This document shows positions 1 to 5,187 of a stretch of 7,346 bases of DNA, one piece after another. How positions within the stretch are numbered: position 1 is the first letter of the stretch; each line of letters starts with the position of its first letter. The notes below the pieces were generated by a model. The model did not search any database. It was not told the DNA's origin and saw only the letters and a list, made by a program, of their open reading frames with translations. The translations under genes were made by a program, and so were the position numbers. The stretch comes from Deltaproteobacteria bacterium (GTDB lineage Bacteria > UBA10199 > SPLOWO2-01-44-7), in assembly GCA_030688705.1 (NCBI GenBank), contig JAUYJH010000018.1, positions 1 to 7,346 of the forward strand, written 5' to 3'.

Positions 1-36
1 CGGTCTTGGCCCCTCGGTTGGAGAGTTTAAAACTTC
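1..36. repeat. Terminal inverted repeat, left end in window (orfB side)
   Basis: It matches the reverse complement of 1184-1220: 13 identical bases at the tip, a variable 5-6 base stretch, the identical block TGGAGAG, then 9 of 11 matches ending in AAACTTC. This repeat is downstream of orfB, so it is IRR in element orientation. It begins at the first base of the window and could extend outward. Confidence 0.9.
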
Positions 37-43
37 ATAGTTG

Positions 44-832
44 TTAAGCTACAGCCAGCAAACACTCGTCTGCAAACTGTTTTGGCGTTTTATATTTCAG
101 AGACGAATGCGGTCTCTGCTCGTTAAACTCCTTTCTCCAAATCTCGATATTATCTTTGGCCTCTGTCAAAGTGCTAAACCATTGGATGCTCAAGCACTCA
201 TCACGCAGTCTGGCGTTGAATGACTCACAATAAGCGTTTTGATTCGGCTTCCCGGGCTGGATAAATTTCAAATCCACCCGATTGGCAAAAGCCCATTGAT
301 CCATTGCCTTGCTGGTAAACTCCGTCCCGTTGTCACAGATAATCCTCTTGGGGAGTCCGCGACTCTGCTTGAGACGATCTAAAACCTGACTCACACGAAA
401 TCCCGTCAGCGATACATCCACCTCAAGCACCGGGGATTCATGGGTGTAGAGATCGGTCATCGTCAGGCAACGAAATCTCCGGCCTGTCGCCAATTGATCG
501 CTGACGAAATCCATCGCCCAAACTTCGTTCGGTTGCACTGGCTTTTCCAGTACCAGTCTCAGCCCCGTACGCTTGGGACGACTCTTTCTCCTTTTGCCAA
601 TCTGCAAACCCAGCTCACGATAGACTCTACCAATGCGCTTATGATTATCACTCATGCCTTGTACCTCTTGCAGATACCACACCACTCGTGGGCGCCCATA
701 ACGCACTTTCTTCTGACAAATCTCGGTGATCATCGCCTTTAATTTATCGTCATCCCTAATTTTTGTCGCACGATAATACAGCGTCGACTGCGCCAGCCCC
801 AAGAGTCTGCATGCCTTGCACTTGCTCAACAC
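44..832 (-). CDS. IS3-family transposase OrfB (DDE integrase domain)
   Basis: This is the catalytic half of the transposase, which cleaves and joins the element ends. The visible 262 residues begin with an HTH_21-like segment (about 20-80) followed by an rve integrase core. The catalytic triad reads D108 (WAMDF), D167 (ICDNGTEF) and E203 (NAYCESF), with 35 residues between the second D and the E, as in IS3 enzymes. The family's C-terminal block (FNEQRPHSSL, about 236-245) is present. The GTG at 832 is only the first start codon in frame and has no good Shine-Dalgarno. The frame stays open upstream through 883 into orfA and encodes the conserved linker LGPKVKREEAQRLVGEF. The working product is therefore probably an OrfAB fusion made by -1 frameshifting. 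No internal stops are seen. Confidence 0.95.
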   Translation of the reverse strand: MLSKCKACRLLGLAQSTLYYRATKIRDDDKLKAMITEICQKKVRYGRPRVVWYLQEVQGMSDNHKRIGRVYRELGLQIGKRRKSRPKRTGLRLVLEKPVQPNEVWAMDFVSDQLATGRRFRCLTMTDLYTHESPVLEVDVSLTGFRVSQVLDRLKQSRGLPKRIICDNGTEFTSKAMDQWAFANRVDLKFIQPGKPNQNAYCESFNARLRDECLSIQWFSTLTEAKDNIEIWRKEFNEQRPHSSLKYKTPKQFADECLLAVA

Positions 833-879
833 AAACTCACCGACAAGGCGCTGTGCTTCCTCTCTCTTGACCTTGGGGC

Positions 880-1146
880 CTAGGAAAAACGGCGAATCAC
901 ATCCTTCGCCGCCATGATCTCGACCGCCTGATCAGCGACAATCCGCTTGAGCTTGGAGTTTTCATCTTCCAGAGCCTTGAGCTTGCGGACATCACTCGAT
1001 TGCATATCACCAAAACGACTATTCCATTTTGAAATGGTCGCCGTGCTGACTCCGTATTTTCGGGATAGCTCGCTCTGGTTTGTGCCTGCTCGAAACTCGG
1101 CAAGGATGCCTGCGATCTGCTCTTCGCTAAATCGTGATCTCTTCAT
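880..1146 (-). CDS. IS3-family transposase OrfA (HTH, leucine zipper)
   Basis: The 88-residue protein binds the element ends and, as in other IS3 elements, may regulate transposition. Residues 1-50 form an HTH_Tnp_1-type domain (MKRSRFSEEQIAGIL, then the recognition region YGVSTATISKWNSRFG). Residues 54-80 form a leucine-zipper-like helix (LKALEDENSKLKRIV). The ATG at 1146 is well supported: minus-strand AGGAGGA lies at 1151-1157, four bases upstream. The stop at 880-882 comes directly after a T5 run where the orfB frame (-1) is open. That is the normal IS3 relation between the two ORFs. Confidence 0.93.
   Translation of the reverse strand: MKRSRFSEEQIAGILAEFRAGTNQSELSRKYGVSTATISKWNSRFGDMQSSDVRKLKALEDENSKLKRIVADQAVEIMAAKDVIRRFS
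883..890 (-). other. Candidate -1 frameshift site joining orfA and orfB
   Basis: Read on the minus strand, orfA ends CGT TTT TCC TAG. A one-base backward slip on the T5 run gives TTC CTA GGC and continues into orfB. The fusion reads RRFFLGPKVKRE, which matches the usual junction of fused IS3 transposases. The site is not the common A6G heptamer, and the A-site codon TCC would re-pair imperfectly. P-site slippage on TTT is the likeliest mechanism. I did not verify a downstream stimulatory structure. Confidence 0.5.
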
Positions 1147-1183
1147 AACTTCCTCCTCGACCGTCTCTTAGACGATCATTTTG

Positions 1184-1220
1184 GAAGTTTCAAGCTCTCC
1201 AGTTTTGGGGGCCAAGACCG
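1184..1220. repeat. Terminal inverted repeat, right end in window (orfA side)
   Basis: This is the partner of the repeat at 1-36, with one extra base in the variable section after the CCCC block. It lies just upstream of orfA, so it is IRL in element orientation. Host DNA starts at about 1221 with ATACG. Confidence 0.9.
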
Positions 1221-1369
1221 ATACGTATAAGTCACTTGTTGGTGATGAAGAAAAAAATGTAGATGTCCTTGATTTTGAAAGAGCCATCAAAATTACGGAA
1301 GGCCCTCACAGTCGGGCTGAAATGATAAAAAAAATTAAATCGAAATTTCCACCGAAGAAGGAACTCTAA
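1221..1369 (+). pseudogene. 3' fragment of an unrecognised gene cut by the IS
   Basis: Right of the IS end one frame stays open for about 49 codons and stops at TAA 1367-1369. The only in-frame start upstream is a TTG at 1181 inside the IS inverted repeat, so the sequence has no start of its own. The visible residues are charged and probably helical (for example VLDFERAIKITEGPHSRAEM), with a lysine-rich tail ending FPPKKEL. The composition looks like a real protein C-terminus rather than random translation. I do not recognise the family. The simplest reading is the tail of a gene disrupted by the IS. It could also be a short fortuitous ORF. Confidence 0.5.
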
Positions 1370-1427
1370 ATTCTGATTAACGAACGTAACGGCGTAGCGT
1401 TTCCTTGGGTGCATGAGAGAACATAGG

Positions 1428-1459
1428 AGACGGCAATTCCATTCTCCGTCTGGTTTTTT
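1428..1459 (+). terminator. Possible rho-independent terminator after the gene fragment
   Basis: The 6-bp stem AGACGG / CCGTCT (1428-1433 and 1446-1451) has a 12-base loop and is followed by GG and six T residues (1454-1459). It lies about 60 bases after the fragment's stop, on the same strand. The stem is short, so this is a weak call. Confidence 0.4.
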
Positions 1460-1486
1460 GCTCCGTTCACATTGTAGCCAATGAAT

Positions 1487-1511
1487 AAAAAACCCCGCCG
1501 ATGACAGGGGG
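1487..1511 (-). terminator. Possible rho-independent terminator for the leftward HMA/DUF805 unit
   Basis: Read on the minus strand, CCCC (1510-1507, or using 1511) pairs with GGGG (1496-1493) across a 10-base loop and is followed at once by six T residues (1492-1487). It lies about 115 bases past the DUF805-like stop and faces the plus-strand terminator at 1428-1459. The stem is only 4-5 G:C pairs. Otherwise 1370-1626 shows no convincing gene. Confidence 0.4.
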
Positions 1512-1626
1512 TGGGGGAGGTTAGAGTCATATGAAGTTAAGTTCGACGCGACAACATTTTTTAGAATTTGAAAATTTTGGCGACTTCAAAATCAACTGCG
1601 CTTAATTTGTGGGAAATATTTTGGTT

Positions 1627-2024
1627 TTACAATCCTTCTAAGGGGGAATCTTTGAAAGCTGATTCCTTTGAAATCCCCTTTTTCAGAAAAAGAATAAATA
1701 AAAAAGCTACATTGACAAGAGGAATTAACATTACAAGGATAAACCAAGGCGACCATTGCAAATCCTTTAATCTTTTAATAATTGCAAGAATATACAGCAG
1801 AATAATGGGAAAAAATAGTGCTCGCAGAAAAATTTGTATTACAGGCATTATGGATTGAAAAGTTTTTTCGCCTATTAACTGAAAAATTGTTTGAAAAAAA
1901 GGGAGGCGACGGCAAAGACAATCCCCAGGAACAACATTAAAAAAAATGACAAGAAAAAATCATCTTTCGTAAATGTAATTTGGCGATTGCCAAAAATGTT
2001 TAAGATTGATTTAATTGCATCCAT
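1627..2024 (-). CDS. DUF805-like small membrane protein, split by a -1 frame change
   Basis: Two minus-strand frames together make one coherent protein of about 132 residues. The first (2024-1875, 49 codons, ATG at 2024) encodes MDAIKSILNIFGNRQITF and one hydrophobic helix (about 24-44), then stops. The second is open from before 1893 to TAA at 1627. It encodes a short amphipathic stretch, a hydrophobic helix (FPIILLYILAII), the sequence KRLKDLQWSPWF, a further helix (ILVMLIPLVNVAFLFILF) and a polar tail ending SPLEGL. The order N-terminal GR-like motif, helices, RLxD..xSxW, then LIPL matches my memory of DUF805/YhaH-type inner-membrane proteins, whose function is unknown. The frames join exactly at T TTT TTC in slippery register. 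The alternatives are programmed -1 frameshifting, a real one-base deletion (pseudogene) or a homopolymer sequencing error. The gene lies 48 bp after the HMA gene and may be cotranscribed with it. Confidence 0.6.
1893..1899 (-). other. Slippery heptamer T TTT TTC inside the DUF805-like gene
   Basis: Upstream-frame codons read CTT (1901-1899), TTT (1898-1896), TTC (1895-1893), so the heptamer has the canonical X XXY YYZ phasing for -1 slippage. After the slip the next codon is CAA at 1893, in the frame that carries the rest of the protein. Without a slip, translation ends at TAA 1877-1875. The run is seven T residues, also a common site of indel errors. Confidence 0.55.
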
Positions 2025-2072
2025 AATTTTTCCATAAAATTAATTGTTCAACAGCCACCCCCAAACAAAAAA

Positions 2073-2396
2073 TTAATTCTTAACCGAAATATCAAAGCCG
2101 CTTTTTTGGGCTTCTTTTAAAATTTGGGCGGGCGTGACCGGGTCCTGATATTTGCAAACCCCCTCCCCTTTTTGAAGATCGATAGAGGCTTCGTCGCAGA
2201 CTTTGGAGAGTTCTCTTTTGACCTTTTTCGCGCAGGCACCGCAGGTCATCCCGTCAATTTTCAATGTCAGCGTCTTTGTCTCTTTGACCTGTTTCGGCGG
2301 GGGGCTGGCCTGATCTTCGGCCTGCGAAAAAACAGGGCCGAAGACCAAGGACTGAAGCCCAAAGACCAAAAGCCAAACAAATATTTTTGATTTCAT
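2073..2396 (-). CDS. Exported heavy-metal-associated (HMA) domain protein, MerP/CopZ-like
   Basis: The 107-residue protein starts with a signal peptide (1-26: MKSK, a hydrophobic core with repeated LVFG, then a plausible cleavage after FSQA). A Pro/Lys/Glu-rich linker (27-42) and one HMA fold (about 43-105) follow. The metal-binding motif GMTCGAC is at 49-55, with Cys52 and Cys55 as thiol ligands for Cu(I), Hg(II) or a similar soft metal. Family members either chaperone metal to P-type ATPases or scavenge it in the periplasm, and the signal peptide favours export here. Two further cysteines (C67, C81) are unusual for a 70-residue HMA domain. No transporter or metal regulator is visible nearby. 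The ATG at 2396 is the natural start for the signal peptide. The ribosome site (AAAGAAA) is weak. Confidence 0.85.
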   Translation of the reverse strand: MKSKIFVWLLVFGLQSLVFGPVFSQAEDQASPPPKQVKETKTLTLKIDGMTCGACAKKVKRELSKVCDEASIDLQKGEGVCKYQDPVTPAQILKEAQKSGFDISVKN

Positions 2397-2452
2397 AAAA
2401 TTTCTTTACCGTCCTTTCAGTTTCCAGCCGGAACGAATGAAACAATGGGGGG

Positions 2453-2481
2453 ATACTACAAAAATCAGGGGGTCGCTTCAA
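2453..2481 (-). promoter_or_regulatory. Candidate sigma-70-type promoter for the HMA gene
   Basis: On the minus strand, -35 TTGAAG (2481-2476), a 17-base spacer and -10 TAGTAT (2458-2453) lie about 57 bases upstream of the HMA start. The TTGAA of the -35 is part of the left arm of the inverted repeat at 2477-2513. Confidence 0.45.
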
Positions 2482-2513
2482 GCGTAAGTTTGCCCGCAAT
2501 AACTACGCTTGAA
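2477..2513. repeat. Perfect 10-bp inverted repeat between divergent genes (possible operator)
   Basis: TTCAAGCGTA (2477-2486) and TACGCTTGAA (2504-2513) are exact reverse complements separated by 17 bases. Each arm supplies the TTGAA of one of two divergent candidate -35 boxes. A dimeric regulator binding here could control the HMA and cold-shock units together. It could also form a hairpin only if transcribed from elsewhere. No regulator gene is adjacent. Confidence 0.55.
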
Positions 2514-2538
2514 ATAAATTTGGATTTCGCGGTATAAG
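2509..2538 (+). promoter_or_regulatory. Candidate sigma-70-type promoter for the cold-shock/MarC unit
   Basis: -35 TTGAAA (2509-2514), an 18-base spacer and -10 TATAAG (2533-2538) give a predicted start near 2545 and a 5' leader of roughly 40 bases. That is much shorter than the long thermosensing leader of E. coli cspA. Confidence 0.55.
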
Positions 2539-2582
2539 GGCCCCTCGAAAGTGCGGCAAGAATATCAACCAAGGAGGCAACA

Positions 2583-2777
2583 GTGGAAACAGGCACAGTG
2601 AAGTTTTTCAACGAAGACAAGGGTTTTGGATTTATCACACCCGACAACGGCGGCAAAGATCTCTTTGTCCACTCTTCAGCCGTCATCAACGGCCCCATCA
2701 CCAAAGACGACAAGGTTGAATTTGAAATCGGTGAAGGAAAAAAGGGTCCTTGCGCAGAAAAAGTGAGCCGCAAGTAG
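2583..2777 (+). CDS. Cold-shock-domain protein (CspA family)
   Basis: The 64-residue protein is a single OB-fold cold-shock domain that binds single-stranded RNA or DNA and melts RNA structure, which helps translation at low temperature or under stress. The RNP1 motif KGFGFI is at 13-18 and RNP2-like LFVHSSA at 27-33. The opening TGTVKFFNEDKG and the closing GPCAEKVSRK are typical of the family, which is usually 65-70 residues. The GTG start at 2583 is fixed by AGGAGG at 2572-2577, five bases upstream. It is followed 15 bp later by the MarC-family gene on the same strand, with no terminator between, so the two probably share a transcript from the promoter at 2509-2538. Confidence 0.96.
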   Translation: METGTVKFFNEDKGFGFITPDNGGKDLFVHSSAVINGPITKDDKVEFEIGEGKKGPCAEKVSRK

Positions 2778-2792
2778 CCGCTGATTCAATCA

Positions 2793-3419
2793 ATGGACGA
2801 CGTCACTTTTTATATCAAAGCCTTCATCACGCTTTTGGTGCTTGTCAACCCGCTTGAGGGGGTTCCGGTGTTTCTTGCCGCAACGCAGTCGGCAAACCCG
2901 GAGCTGACGAAAAAAATCAGCCGCACCGCCCCTGTCGCCATCGTCATCATACTGCTGGCCTCGTTGTTTCTGGGCAGCGCGCTTCTCAAGCTGTTTGGCA
3001 TCAGCGCCGGCGCTTTTCAAACAGGGGGCGGCGCCATTCTTTTTCTGATCGCCGTGAAAATGGTCTTGGGCCCGGGCAAGTCTTCTTTTGAAGAAATGAG
3101 CGGCGGCGCGTTGTCGCCATCGTTTGCCGTTGTCCCCCTCGCCATTCCCATTTTCGCCGGGCCCGGCGCCATCAACGGCGCGGTCCTCTATGGCACGCGG
3201 GCGCACTCCTTTTTCGAAATGGGGATTCTTGCCGGCGTCATCGTGTTGGTGGGCCTTGCCGCCTATCTTTCGCTTAGGGCGGCGATGCCGATCGTCCGAT
3301 ACATAAAAGAAACCGGCATCAACATTGCCACGCGCGTCATGGGGCTTATTATCGCGGCCATTTCGGTTGAGATGATGGCGCATGGCATCGCCGCCATGTT
3401 TCCTCCTCGTTTTTCTTAA
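2793..3419 (+). CDS. MarC family (UPF0056) integral membrane protein
   Basis: The 208-residue protein has about six hydrophobic segments (roughly 7-28, 45-66, 70-92, 112-134, 142-163, 182-203) and no soluble domain. Family landmarks are the first-helix motif VNPLEGVPVFLA (18-29), GISAGAFQTGGGAILF (69-84), the PLAIPIFAGPGAI re-entrant-like block (115-127) and the last-helix TRVMGLIIAAISVEMMAHGI (180-199). MarC proteins sit in the inner membrane. Their function is unsettled: the link to multiple antibiotic resistance that gave the name was not upheld, and a transporter role is only suggested. The length is normal and the gene complete. The ATG at 2793 lacks a recognisable ribosome site, so translation may depend on coupling to the cold-shock gene just upstream. 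Confidence 0.95.
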   Translation: MDDVTFYIKAFITLLVLVNPLEGVPVFLAATQSANPELTKKISRTAPVAIVIILLASLFLGSALLKLFGISAGAFQTGGGAILFLIAVKMVLGPGKSSFEEMSGGALSPSFAVVPLAIPIFAGPGAINGAVLYGTRAHSFFEMGILAGVIVLVGLAAYLSLRAAMPIVRYIKETGINIATRVMGLIIAAISVEMMAHGIAAMFPPRFS

Positions 3420-3426
3420 ATCTGAC

Positions 3427-3455
3427 GGTGCCTGGCACCCTGACATGTTTTTTTT
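3427..3455 (+). terminator. Possible terminator after the MarC gene (GGTGCCTGGCACC palindrome plus T8)
   Basis: A 13-base perfect inverted repeat with a single central T (3427-3439) lies just after the MarC-family stop. Eight T residues (3448-3455) follow eight bases later. The gap is longer than usual for an intrinsic terminator. The palindrome also resembles short dispersed REP-like hairpins, so its role is uncertain. The rest of 3456-3556 shows no gene and no convincing promoter. Confidence 0.45.
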
Positions 3456-3556
3456 ATTGTATCGGCAAGAAAGTGACTCTGTAGCGCGGCGATCCCACCG
3501 ACGAGGTCCCGTGCAAATACCTTGCAGATATCTCTAAAACCGTCTAAAGGGCTTCC

Positions 3557-5014
3557 ATGAAAACTTTTACAGAGTTGCCCCTAGACCCTTCATTAATGCG
3601 AGCCATCGCTGATTTGAAGTACGAAACACCCACTCCCATTCAAGCTCAAGCCTTGCCTATCCTGCTAGGCCCTCCCACCGACTTTATCGGGCTGGCTGCC
3701 ACAGGAACGGGTAAAACAGCGGCTTTTGGCATTCCGTTGCTTGAGCGGATCGACCCATCGCTCCGTAAACTCCAAGGTCTGGTCCTTTGCCCTACCCGCG
3801 AATTGGCGATGCAGGTCTCCGGTCAAATCAATCTTATGGGTAAGCACATGGGGATCCGATCCCTTCCCATTTATGGCGGCGCGGAATATGGGTCGCAGAT
3901 TCGCGGGCTTAAAGAGGGTATCAATGTGGTGGTGGGGACTCCGGGTAGATTGGTCGATCACCTGACGAAAGGCGGTTTGAAGCTCGGTGATTTGAGAGCG
4001 CTGATTCTGGACGAAGCCGATGAAATGATTTCGATGGGTTTTAAAGAGGATCTCGAAGCGATTTTGAAAGCCATGCCTCGCGCGGGGAGCAATATTTGGC
4101 TTTTTTCCGCGACCATGAGCCACGACGTGCGAAAAGTGGCCGACACTTATTTACGGCACCCTGCTCTGGTTCAGGTGAACAAAAAAGAGATGCTTTCGAC
4201 CACCGTCGACCAACTTTATTATTCGACTAATGAATCCAATAAACTGGAAGTTCTTTGTAAGCTGATCGATGTTGCCGAGGATTTCTATGGTCTTATTTTT
4301 TGCCAAACCAAATCGATGGTAACCGATCTCACAAGTTTCCTCACCGAGCGCGGTTACAAGGTCGATTGCCTGCATGGGGATAAAGATCAAAAATCACGGG
4401 AGCGGACCATGCAATCGTACCGCGATCGCCGCGTAAGCATTTTGATTTGCACCGATGTCGCTTCGCGCGGGCTTGATGTTAAAGATGTGACCCACGTCAT
4501 CAACTATTCGCTCCCCCGAGAGCTCGACAGCTACGTCCACCGCATTGGCCGGACTGCGCGTAGCGGTAAACCGGGTTTTGCCATGAGCCTTGTATCACCG
4601 AACCATCGTTATCTTATTTCTCGCATCGAGAAAATGACCAAAAGCCGCATACGGGAAGGAAAAATTCCGACAAGCAAAGATGTTTTCAAAAAGAAAATTA
4701 AAAAAATTCTTGCCCAGTTTAACTCCCAAAAAACTTTTGCCCGTGCGATTGAAATGATGGAAGACACATGGAAGACAGAAATCGCTCAAATGACAAAAGA
4801 AGAGATCATCGGTCGATTTTTAATGATGAGTTTCCCGGCCCTGTTTGAAGAGGCAAAACAGACCAAACCCGCGGGTTTTGGCAGGGATAAAGAAGCCTTC
4901 CCTCGCGTACAACAACGGAACTCCCATCGCCGCGGCTTTAGACACGGCGCTCATTCCAATACCCACAAACGCAAAAAAACCCCTCCGTATTTTGATCGTT
5001 CGGGCTTTAATTAA
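3557..5014 (+). CDS. DEAD-box ATP-dependent RNA helicase (DeaD/CsdA-like core)
   Basis: The 485-residue enzyme unwinds short RNA duplexes using ATP. Bacterial relatives act in ribosome assembly, mRNA decay and cold adaptation. All helicase motifs are present in order: Q motif with TPIQ (26-29), Walker A ATGTGKT (48-54), PTREL (79-83), GG (107-108), TPGR (128-131), DEAD (152-155), SAT (184-186), motif IV LIFCQT (246-251), motif V CTDVASRGLD (298-307) and motif VI HRIGRTAR (328-335). The C-terminal extension (about 365-485) is helical and ends in a basic His/Arg/Lys tail (455-474), probably for RNA contact. I do not see a clear DbpA-type RNA-binding domain, so I give no gene symbol. The ATG at 3557 has AAAGGG at 3546-3551. 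The gene is complete and intact. Confidence 0.97.
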   Translation: MKTFTELPLDPSLMRAIADLKYETPTPIQAQALPILLGPPTDFIGLAATGTGKTAAFGIPLLERIDPSLRKLQGLVLCPTRELAMQVSGQINLMGKHMGIRSLPIYGGAEYGSQIRGLKEGINVVVGTPGRLVDHLTKGGLKLGDLRALILDEADEMISMGFKEDLEAILKAMPRAGSNIWLFSATMSHDVRKVADTYLRHPALVQVNKKEMLSTTVDQLYYSTNESNKLEVLCKLIDVAEDFYGLIFCQTKSMVTDLTSFLTERGYKVDCLHGDKDQKSRERTMQSYRDRRVSILICTDVASRGLDVKDVTHVINYSLPRELDSYVHRIGRTARSGKPGFAMSLVSPNHRYLISRIEKMTKSRIREGKIPTSKDVFKKKIKKILAQFNSQKTFARAIEMMEDTWKTEIAQMTKEEIIGRFLMMSFPALFEEAKQTKPAGFGRDKEAFPRVQQRNSHRRGFRHGAHSNTHKRKKTPPYFDRSGFN

Positions 5015-5079
5015 GGCGGGCTTTATTTATTCGCACTGTACAAAAATTGTTGATTGTTTAAAAGTCTTAACACCCAACG

Positions 5080-5184
5080 ATGGCGACTCAAAAACCGATT
5101 TTGCTTTTTGATGGCTCCTGCGGCATGTGCCGCGGGGGTGTTGGGTGGCTCCAAAAGAGAGTGCCAGCCGATGCGGTCGACTGA
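5080..5184 (+). pseudogene. Truncated DCC/DUF393 thiol-disulfide oxidoreductase-like gene (N-terminal remnant)
   Basis: This is a 34-codon ORF. It encodes MATQKPILLFDGSCGMCRGG (1-20) followed by VGWLQKRVPADAVD and a TGA stop. The opening beta-strand, FDGxCxxC motif and following helix (VGWLQKR) are the hallmark N-terminus of DCC (DUF393) proteins, normally about 110-140 residues. Nothing of the remainder is present: the stop lies three bases before the 3' end of recQ on the opposite strand. The product would lack most of the fold and is unlikely to function. No clear ribosome site precedes the ATG. The likely history is a deletion or rearrangement that joined recQ's end to the middle of the DCC gene. 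A coincidental short ORF is much less likely given the motif. Confidence 0.65.
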
Positions 5185-5187
5185 AAA

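Larger units (their letters stand above)
1..1220 (-). mobile_element. IS3-family insertion sequence (IS407-like), nearly complete
   Basis: The element is about 1.2 kb, a usual size for the IS3 family. It has two overlapping-frame transposase ORFs on the minus strand and imperfect inverted repeats at both ends. The repeats share an identical 13-base tip, CGGTCTTGGCCCC, and a second identical block, TGGAGAG. OrfA is a helix-turn-helix protein and OrfB a DDE integrase, the standard IS3 arrangement, and the OrfB sequence style resembles the IS407 group. Most IS3-family ends begin with TG, whereas the visible tip begins CGG, so the true boundary may lie a base or two outside. The left flank is outside the window, so the 3-4 bp target duplication cannot be tested. 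The element looks intact and possibly active. Confidence 0.93.

Noticed and set aside
1531..1605. 24-codon plus-strand ORF (ATG 1531) preceded by a GGGGGAGG tract
   Set aside because: It is very short, its purine tract is the complement of the candidate minus-strand terminator stem, and the peptide shows no recognisable motif.
2790..3446. 218-codon open frame antisense to the MarC-family gene
   Set aside because: It has an odd Arg/His/Asp/Lys-rich composition with no domain. It is a shadow of a GC-rich membrane-protein gene that clearly codes on the plus strand.
5001..5025. Direct repeat CGGGCTTTA (5001-5009 and 5017-5025) at the end of the DEAD-box gene
   Set aside because: Only two 9-bp copies are present, with no flanking element signature. 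It is compatible with chance or a small duplication, and there is no hairpin with a T run to make it a terminator.
5120..5133. GCGGCATGTGCCGC palindrome near the end of recQ as a recQ terminator
   Set aside because: No T run follows on the minus strand, the loop would be only two bases, and the sequence is explained by the CGMC codons of the DCC remnant.
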